This document shows positions 8,727 to 12,528 of a stretch of DNA of 12,528 nt, piece after piece (within the stretch, counting starts at the first letter, position 1; every line of letters starts with the position of its first letter). The notes under the pieces were generated by a model. It searched no databases. It was not told where the DNA came from and saw nothing but the letters and a program-made list of their open reading frames with translations. The stretch lies in contig CALFPN010000119.1 in the NCBI GenBank assembly GCA_937919015.1, forward strand, positions 1 through 12,528, in the 5' to 3' direction. The DNA comes from an uncultured Clostridia bacterium. Lineage in GTDB: Bacteria; Bacillota; Clostridia; Lachnospirales; Anaerotignaceae. A program made the translations under genes and the position numbers.

Positions 8727-10821
8727 CGCTGAACAGCAAATCACCATAAGTAGGGAAAGGCCAGTATTTTTTCGCTGTCACTGTTTCTGCCTCATCGCAG
8801 GCCAGTCTCAATTCACACATTTTAACCAGAACCATATCTCTGATTACATTTGCTTCTTCCTGAACATCTTTTATATCACCCAACTTCAAAAGAATTTCTT
8901 CCAATGCATCAGCCGCTTCTGCCATACGGTCTGTCAGACCGGAAAGTTTCTTCACCATGTCTGCTTCGTATCTGCATGGTACTCCTAAACCAAGTTCTTT
9001 TTTTGCGGAAGCTGTTTTCGCTAATTCCAGCGTATATTCCTCCACTGCAGGAATAATTTCGTTTTTCGCCATATCAACCATGGTACTTGCTTCGATGATA
9101 ACAGTTTTACTGTAGTTTTCCAGAGTGATCTCATATCTGGAGCGAAGCTCTGCATAAGAAAAAACCTTATGACTTGTCAGCATATCTACATTTTTCTGAT
9201 CCAGTACATGTACAACACAGTCAGGAGTCGTTCGATAGTTGCTCAACCCTCTTCGTTCTGCTTCAGCGATCCATGCGTCATCATAACCATTACCGTTGAA
9301 AATGATTCGTTTATGCTCTTTGATCGTCTTTTGGATCAACCCATGAAGAGCCGTTTCAAAATCTTGCTTGCCCTCCAGTTCATCTGCAAAAATCTTCAAA
9401 CTTTCCGCCACTGCTGTATTCAGCATTATGTTTGCGCAAGCAATACTATCAGAAGAACCAACCATGCGAAATTCAAATTTATTTCCTGTAAATGCAAAAG
9501 GAGAAGTTCTGTTTCTGTCTGTTGTATCTTTACTGAATCTTGGCAGAACATTGACACCCAGCTTCATTTTTGTTTTTTCCACACCACTGTAAGGCATATC
9601 CATTTCAATTGCTTCCAGAATCGCATTCAGTTCATCACCAAGGAAAATAGATACAATAGCGGGTGGTGCTTCATTTGCTCCCAGACGATGATCGTTGCCA
9701 GCAGTAGCAACCGAAATACGTAACAAATCCTGATAATCATCCACCGCTTGAATTACTGCGCAAAGAAACAACAAAAACTGTGCATTTTCATAAGGGGTAT
9801 CTCCGGGAGAAAGCAGATTCATGCCTTGATCTGTAGAAATAGACCAGTTATTATGTTTACCGCTGCCATTAACCCCCGCAAAAGGCTTCTCATGGAGCAC
9901 GCAAACCAAACCATGTTTTTCTGCCACTTTCTGCATGATTTCCATCGTTAACTGATTATGGTCTGTTGCAATATTGGTTGTAGTATAAATAGGTGCTAGT
10001 TCATGTTGAGCGGGAGCAACCTCGTTATGCTCTGTTTTTGCAAGAATTCCCATTTTCCAAAGTTCTTCATTTAAATCTTCCATATAAGCCGCTACTTTTG
10101 GTTTAATAACGCCAAAATAATGATCATCCAATTCCTGACCCTTTGGTGGTTTTGCGCCAAATAGCGTTCTGCCTGTAAAACAAAGATCACGGCGTTTTTC
10201 ATACATTTTTTTATCAATCAGAAAATATTCCTGTTCGGGTCCTACAGCTGTATGGATGTATTTTACGTCATTATTTCCAAACAGACGCAGAATACGAAGG
10301 GCCTGTTTGTTCAAAGCTTGCATGGAACGAAGCAAAGGAGTCTTCTTATCCAGCGCTTCCCCGCCATAAGAACAGAATGCAGTAGGAATACAAAGTGTTT
10401 TTCCTTTAATGAATGCACAGGAAGTCGGATCCCACGCCGTGTACCCTCTGGCTTCAAAAGTAGCTCTCAGACCGCCGGAAGGGAAAGAAGATGCATCCGG
10501 TTCCCCTTTAACCAGTTCCTTGCCGGAAAATTCCATAATGACGCCGCCATCAGGAGAAGGTGTAATAAAACTGTCATGTTTTTCCGCAGTGATTCCTGTC
10601 AACGGTTGGAACCAGTGTGTATAGTGGGTAGCCCCATTCGCAATTGCCCAATCTTTCATTGCAATCGCTACAGCATTTGCAACACCACTTTCCAGTTTTG
10701 CACCTTCATCAATTGTTTTTTTCAAAGAGTTGTATACATCAGCAGAAAGCCTTGCTTTCATCACTCTGTCATCAAATACCATACTGCCAAAATAGGCAGG
10801 AACTACTTCTTTATTCTTCAT
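8719..10821 (-). CDS. glnA: Glutamine synthetase type III (GSIII, GlnN family)
   Basis: It makes glutamine from glutamate, ammonia and ATP in the cytoplasm and is the entry point of nitrogen into this operon. The length, 700 residues, and the motifs are those of GSIII, a large class found in Clostridia, Bacteroidetes and cyanobacteria, not the roughly 450-residue GSI. Visible are TGITAEKHDSF (75-85), FPSGGLRATFEARGYTAWDP (113-132), the metal-ligand strand GPEQEYFLID (194-203), NEVAPAQHELAP (266-277), VNGSGKHNNWS (317-327) and RNRTSPFAFTGNKFEFR (436-452). The ATG follows GAGAGGAAA. It is the first gene of the operon and is preceded by an approximately 170-nt leader with two terminator-like hairpins. 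A divergent ANTAR protein gene lies beyond, so control by antitermination is likely (inference). Confidence 0.97.
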   Translation of the reverse strand: MKNKEVVPAYFGSMVFDDRVMKARLSADVYNSLKKTIDEGAKLESGVANAVAIAMKDWAIANGATHYTHWFQPLTGITAEKHDSFITPSPDGGVIMEFSGKELVKGEPDASSFPSGGLRATFEARGYTAWDPTSCAFIKGKTLCIPTAFCSYGGEALDKKTPLLRSMQALNKQALRILRLFGNNDVKYIHTAVGPEQEYFLIDKKMYEKRRDLCFTGRTLFGAKPPKGQELDDHYFGVIKPKVAAYMEDLNEELWKMGILAKTEHNEVAPAQHELAPIYTTTNIATDHNQLTMEIMQKVAEKHGLVCVLHEKPFAGVNGSGKHNNWSISTDQGMNLLSPGDTPYENAQFLLFLCAVIQAVDDYQDLLRISVATAGNDHRLGANEAPPAIVSIFLGDELNAILEAIEMDMPYSGVEKTKMKLGVNVLPRFSKDTTDRNRTSPFAFTGNKFEFRMVGSSDSIACANIMLNTAVAESLKIFADELEGKQDFETALHGLIQKTIKEHKRIIFNGNGYDDAWIAEAERRGLSNYRTTPDCVVHVLDQKNVDMLTSHKVFSYAELRSRYEITLENYSKTVIIEASTMVDMAKNEIIPAVEEYTLELAKTASAKKELGLGVPCRYEADMVKKLSGLTDRMAEAADALEEILLKLGDIKDVQEEANVIRDMVLVKMCELRLACDEAETVTAKKYWPFPTYGDLLFSVK

Positions 10822-10852
10822 AATAATTTCCTCTCTTTCTAACTAAAAAGCT

Positions 10853-10901
10853 AAAAAGACAAAGGCATTTATCCTATGTAACCATAAGATAGACGCCTTT
10901 G
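10853..10901 (-). terminator. glnA leader hairpin T2, intrinsic-terminator-like
   Basis: On the glnA RNA the arm GCAAAGGCGUCU-AUCUUAUG folds back on CAUAGGAU-AAAUGCCUUUG. This gives an 8-bp upper stem with loop GUUA, a short near-paired middle (one C-A mismatch) and a 7-bp GC-containing base. It is followed by UCUUUUUAGCUUUUU. It ends about 30 nt before the glnA ATG, so when formed it should stop transcription before the gene. The 5' arm contains one copy of the 13-nt leader repeat. Confidence 0.8.
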
Positions 10902-10903
10902 CC
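10891..10903 (-). repeat. Leader direct repeat, copy 2
   Basis: The RNA-sense sequence GGCAAAGGCGUCU is identical to copy 1 at 10973-10985 and forms the 5' arm of T2. A shorter CAAAGGCG copy lies in the 3' arm of T1 (10949-10956). Confidence 0.9.
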
Positions 10904-10914
10904 CAAAAACAATA

Positions 10915-10932
10915 GTTCATTGAGGTATGAAC
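10915..10932 (-). other. Small hexaloop hairpin between the two glnA leader terminators
   Basis: GUUCAU-ACCUCA-AUGAAC is a perfect 6-bp stem with a 6-nt loop. ANTAR target RNAs are pairs of hexaloop hairpins with A at loop position 1 and G at position 4. This loop has A1 but U4, so it is only a partial fit. Confidence 0.5.
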
Positions 10933-10936
10933 AGGT

Positions 10937-10978
10937 AAAAAGAAAAAGCGCCTTTGAGAGTATTGTTCTCAAAGACGC
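10937..10978 (-). terminator. glnA leader hairpin T1, intrinsic-terminator-like
   Basis: GCGUCUUUGAGA pairs with UCUCAAAGGCGC over 12 bp (one G-U) with the 7-nt loop ACAAUAC. It is followed directly by UUUUUCUUUUU. Form and position, starting about 12 nt after the predicted transcript start, are those of an attenuator at the head of the glnA operon. Confidence 0.8.
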
Positions 10979-10985
10979 CTTTGCC
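10973..10985 (-). repeat. Leader direct repeat, copy 1
   Basis: GGCAAAGGCGUCU sits at the very 5' end of the predicted glnA transcript and overlaps the 5' arm of T1. Being identical to the 5' arm of T2, it can pair with the 3' arm of T2 (GCCUUUG), a conformation in which neither T1 nor T2 would form. Confidence 0.9.
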
Positions 10986-10997
10986 TTTATGGATGCT

Positions 10998-11027
10998 ATA
11001 ATACACCGTTCAAAAAACATTTGTCAA
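10998..11027 (-). promoter_or_regulatory. Promoter of the glnA operon
   Basis: A perfect -35 TTGACA (11027-11022), an 18-nt spacer and -10 TATTAT (11003-10998) place the transcript start near 10990. This leaves about 170 nt of leader before the glnA ATG. It matches the vegetative sigma factor consensus well, which fits regulation after initiation by attenuation. Confidence 0.8.
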
Positions 11028-11045
11028 TGCTACGCACTATAATTC

Positions 11046-11074
11046 TTTCTGAGATTAGGTATCAGAAATTCTGA
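11046..11074. repeat. Nested inverted repeats between the divergent promoters
   Basis: TTTCTGA (11046-11052) and TCAGAAA (11062-11068) are inverted about 9 nt. TCAGAAATTCTGA (11062-11074) is a tighter inverted repeat ending 1 nt before the -35 box of the rightward promoter. This gives three TTCTGA-type half-sites. The arrangement suits an operator shared by both promoters, but no known regulator consensus is recognised. Confidence 0.45.
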
Positions 11075-11075
11075 A

Positions 11076-11104
11076 TTTACAAAGATGCTATGCAGGATTA
11101 TACT
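11076..11104 (+). promoter_or_regulatory. Promoter of the ANTAR regulator gene
   Basis: -35 TTTACA (5 of 6 consensus), a spacer of exactly 17 nt and -10 TATACT predict a start near 11111. The RNA would then begin almost exactly at the 20-bp hairpin described below. A lone TATAAT at 11038 has no usable -35 box and was not chosen. Confidence 0.7.
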
Positions 11105-11114
11105 TTAGATGAGC

Positions 11115-11161
11115 AAAGACGTTCATTTTCATGCAGTTTCTGTATCAAAATGACGTCTTTT
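11115..11161 (+). other. Long hairpin at the 5' end of the ANTAR gene mRNA (possible attenuator)
   Basis: AAAGACG pairs with CGTCTTT, TCATTTT with AAAATGA and ATGCAG with CTGTAT. That makes 20 bp in all, broken by one bulged T and one C-C mismatch, with a TTT loop. The 3' side runs into UUUU, CCC and then AUUAUUUCU, so it is a weak terminator candidate. It could also serve as a 5' stability element or an RNA target for autoregulation. The function is not established. Confidence 0.55.
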
Positions 11162-11199
11162 CCCATTATTTCTAGTATATCTGAAAAGGAGGAGTGTCC

Positions 11200-11781
11200 A
11201 TGAAAAAACGCACCTATAATGTTATGCTTTTATCTTCTTCCTCAACGTTTCATGCTGTTATAAAATCTCTTCTTGCTCCCTCCAATTATCCTTCTATCTG
11301 CTCTGCTTACAGTGTGCAGATTGCAAAAGAGTTTTTACAGAAACAGCACTTTGACCTAGTTCTTGTGGATACTCCTCTGTCAGATGCCTCCGGGAAATTA
11401 TTTGCTCTGGAAGCATGCAAAGAAAAAAGTACGATCGTTTTACTTTTTGTAAAACAGGATCTTTTAGACGAAGTCAACAACGAAGTGATCGAACATGGCA
11501 TTTTTACCCTTGCCAAACCAACTTCTAAAGCAGCTATTGCACAGGCTCTGGCATGGATGACCAGCGCAAGAGAACATTTACGGATCTCTGAAAATAAAAC
11601 ATACCTGCTTGAACAGAAAATAGATGATATCCGTATCATCAACCGTGCAAAATGGCTTCTCATCAGCGAACTGAAACTAAGCGAATCTGATGCTCATCAT
11701 TATATTGAAAAACAGGCAATGGATCGCTGTACTTCAAAACGAGAAATCGCAGAAGATATCATAAAAACGTACTCTCTTTGA
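11200..11781 (+). CDS. ANTAR-domain response regulator, putative transcription antiterminator of glnA
   Basis: This 193-residue protein has a receiver-like N-terminal domain (about 5-120), a helical linker, and a C-terminal ANTAR RNA-binding domain (about 135-190). Conserved ANTAR positions visible include NRAKWLL (148-154), SESDAHHYI (161-169), QAMDRCTSKREIAEDII (172-188). ANTAR proteins bind hairpin pairs in nascent RNA and prevent termination. The receiver keeps the phosphoacceptor-position Asp57 and Lys106-Pro107, but the acidic pair that binds Mg is replaced by Ser12-Ser15. Phosphorylation is therefore doubtful; AmiR is a precedent for phosphorylation-free control. The ATG at 11200 is 7 nt after AGGAGG; an in-frame GTG at 11194 is too close to that site. 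It is divergent from glnA, and an ANTAR regulator (NitR) next to glnA is known in solventogenic clostridia. No sensor kinase is nearby. Regulation of glnA is inferred. Confidence 0.88.
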   Translation: MKKRTYNVMLLSSSSTFHAVIKSLLAPSNYPSICSAYSVQIAKEFLQKQHFDLVLVDTPLSDASGKLFALEACKEKSTIVLLFVKQDLLDEVNNEVIEHGIFTLAKPTSKAAIAQALAWMTSAREHLRISENKTYLLEQKIDDIRIINRAKWLLISELKLSESDAHHYIEKQAMDRCTSKREIAEDIIKTYSL

Positions 11782-11794
11782 AATACTTCGCTTA

Positions 11795-11866
11795 TTCTAC
11801 ACTTACGAAGGTGTAGCAGAAGAAGCATACTTGTATATCTGTCCTAAAAAGTCCACTTTTTCAGAC
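11795..11866. repeat. Inverted repeats downstream of the ANTAR gene, function unknown
   Basis: Two structures are seen. TTCTACAC/GTGTAG-c-AGAA (11795-11820) has no T-run after it. GTCCTAAAAAGT/ACTTTTTCAGAC (11841-11866) matches at 10 of 12 positions around a CC centre. Neither is a convincing terminator. The ANTAR transcript may end here weakly or at the bidirectional hairpin at 11886-11907. No gene is seen in 11782-11905. Confidence 0.35.
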
Positions 11867-11881
11867 ACCTTCCCTATAAAT

Positions 11882-11907
11882 AAAAAACAGGAGAATCATC
11901 TCCTGTT
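11882..11907 (-). terminator. Intrinsic terminator of the hepT-mntA remnant
   Basis: On the minus strand AACAGGAGA-UGAU-UCUCCUGUU is a perfect 9-bp stem with a 4-nt loop, followed by UUUU. It begins within the hepT stop codon. Read rightward the same stem is followed only by TAAATAATCTC, so it is a weaker terminator for the converging ANTAR gene. Confidence 0.85.
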
Positions 11908-12173
11908 AAATAATCTCTTTCAATTGTTCTTTTAACACTACAAAATCTTCTTTAACTGTAGTATACACATCTTCCCTTCTTAATGTCTGATATGTATGAG
12001 CGGTGATATCTCTCATACCAGCCGCTGCTTTCCAGGGGATTCCGGAATACTCTTTACGGGTTTCTTCCGTAACATTCTTCACCAGTTCACCAATGTTGAT
12101 TACAGTCATGCCTAATGCACGTTTCAATTTCAGAGATTACCTTTTTGATAATAATTTCATCTCTATGCTGCAT
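11906..12173 (-). pseudogene. hepT: Decayed HepT-type HEPN toxin (DUF86), internal deletion and frameshift
   Basis: HepT is a minimal HEPN RNase toxin held in check by MntA, which adds AMP residues to a toxin tyrosine. The N-terminal piece starts at the ATG at 12173 and reads MQHRDEIIIKKVISEIE. That frame then leaves the family pattern and meets a stop. The rest is in another frame from about 12127, starting LKRALGMTVINIGELV and running to KEQLKEII. This C-terminal piece keeps the HEPN motif R-x4-H-x-Y (RDITAHTY) and the usual IPWKAAAGMRD. Together the pieces give about 90 residues where the family has roughly 110-115, so about 20-25 residues between helices 1 and 2 are missing. The 73-residue 3' frame has only a TTG or CTG start and no ribosome binding site. 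The toxin is probably not made. Confidence 0.8.
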
Positions 12174-12442
12174 AAAGTTCAACCACCTTTTTCACTTCAA
12201 TCAAGTCAGTTTCCTTTAATGGATCATGAACAATATCAACCTCTAAATTTAAAAGTTCTTCTAATTCCACTTTAATAGAAAACAGTGTTAAAGCGAAACT
12301 CTTTTCGAAAATTCAATAATCAAATCCACATCACTGTCGTTCTGTTCGTACCGTCTGCTCTGGAGCCAAAAAGATAAACTCTTTCAATAGGATATTTCTT
12401 TGAAACTAAAATCATAACTTCTTTCAATTTTTCAATCGTCAT
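12163..12442 (-). pseudogene. mntA: Decayed MntA-type nucleotidyltransferase antitoxin, two frameshifts
   Basis: MntA is a minimal nucleotidyltransferase that inactivates its partner HepT by AMPylation. The gene starts MTIEKLKEVMILV and reaches VYLFGSRADGTNR, the GSxR motif, then loses frame. NDSDVDLIIEFSKRVSL, with the DxD catalytic pair, follows in a second frame. LTLFSIKVELEELLNLEVDIVHDP, including the third Asp region, is in a third frame and ends in VVELYAA and a TAG. Each break looks like loss of one base, near AGAACGAC and in CGCTTTAAC, both next to short A or T runs. The ATG is well placed 8 nt after AAAGGAG. The last codons overlap the hepT ATG (TATGCAGCATAG), the usual coupled arrangement. 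All residues quoted are seen in the sequence. Confidence 0.82.
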
Positions 12443-12500
12443 CTTTATCGCTCCTTTCTTAGATCAAATGCAAAGTCTTTTCCATACTTTAGCCTTTTGA

Positions 12501-12509
12501 ATTATACCA
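12501..12509 (-). promoter_or_regulatory. Extended -10 promoter of the mntA-hepT remnant
   Basis: TGGTATAAT on the minus strand is a perfect extended -10 element, about 60 nt upstream of the mntA ATG. A -35 box at normal spacing would lie at the window edge, where only GTTTTT is visible. The promoter may still be active although the genes are broken. Confidence 0.65.
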
Positions 12510-12528
12510 CACTTTTAAGATTAAAAAC

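Noticed and set aside
10843..10920. A 25-codon frame in the glnA leader starting ATG at 10920 and running through T2, as a possible leader peptide
   Set aside because: There is no ribosome binding site before the ATG (GUUCAUACCUCA precedes it), and the codons simply follow the terminator arms and U-tract. No run of regulatory codons is seen.
10853..10985. A small-molecule riboswitch (for example a glutamine riboswitch) in the glnA leader
   Set aside because: I could not find the conserved core of any glutamine riboswitch class that I know. The structure is fully described as two terminators plus a small hairpin.
11038..11043. TATAAT as the -10 box of a rightward promoter
   Set aside because: At 16-18 nt upstream there is only AAACAT or AACATT, and no TGN extension. 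The pair TTTACA/TATACT at 11076-11104 is far better.
12003..12275. A 90-codon rightward reading frame across the right end
   Set aside because: It is antisense to the hepT/mntA remnant, whose minus-strand frames give clear family motifs. It has no ribosome binding site and no recognisable protein features.
1..12528. CRISPR arrays, tRNA or rRNA genes, insertion sequences
   Set aside because: No regularly spaced repeats, no tRNA-like cloverleaf and no transposase frame or terminal inverted repeats with target duplications were seen.

Overview
The window looks like chromosomal DNA of a low-G+C anaerobic Clostridia bacterium, most likely a Lachnospiraceae-type organism. This rests on the type III glutamine synthetase, the LL-diaminopimelate aminotransferase, the clostridial-style PurA, the strong AGGAGG-type ribosome binding sites and the AT-rich sequence. 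The genus cannot be fixed from the sequence alone.

From right to left, positions 10990 to 1 hold a dense run of eight genes on the minus strand: glnN/glnA type III, asnB, purC, purA, purB, guaA, pyrG and a dapL-like gene cut by the window edge. The gaps are only 11 to 34 nt, most are filled by the next ribosome binding site, and no intrinsic terminator is visible between genes, so this reads as one operon. Every enzyme makes or spends an amino-nitrogen donor. GlnA makes glutamine; AsnB, GuaA and PyrG spend it; PurC and PurA add aspartate nitrogen and PurB releases fumarate from both products; DapL uses glutamate.

The 378-nt gap between glnA and the divergent gene at 11200 is the regulatory core. 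The glnA transcript begins with two tandem intrinsic-terminator-like hairpins, a small hairpin between them, and a 13-nt direct repeat that permits alternative pairing. The divergent gene encodes a response-regulator-like protein with an ANTAR RNA-binding antiterminator domain. It has its own promoter and a 20-bp hairpin at the very 5' end of its mRNA. The simplest reading is nitrogen-responsive antitermination of a glutamine-supply and glutamine-use operon by the neighbouring ANTAR protein. The leader hairpins do not obviously match the canonical ANTAR dual-hexaloop target.

The right end (11882 to 12509, minus strand) holds a decayed HepT-MntA (HEPN/MNT) toxin-antitoxin locus. Its promoter, ribosome binding site, start overlap and terminator are still recognisable, but mntA has two frameshifts and hepT has an internal deletion with a frameshift.
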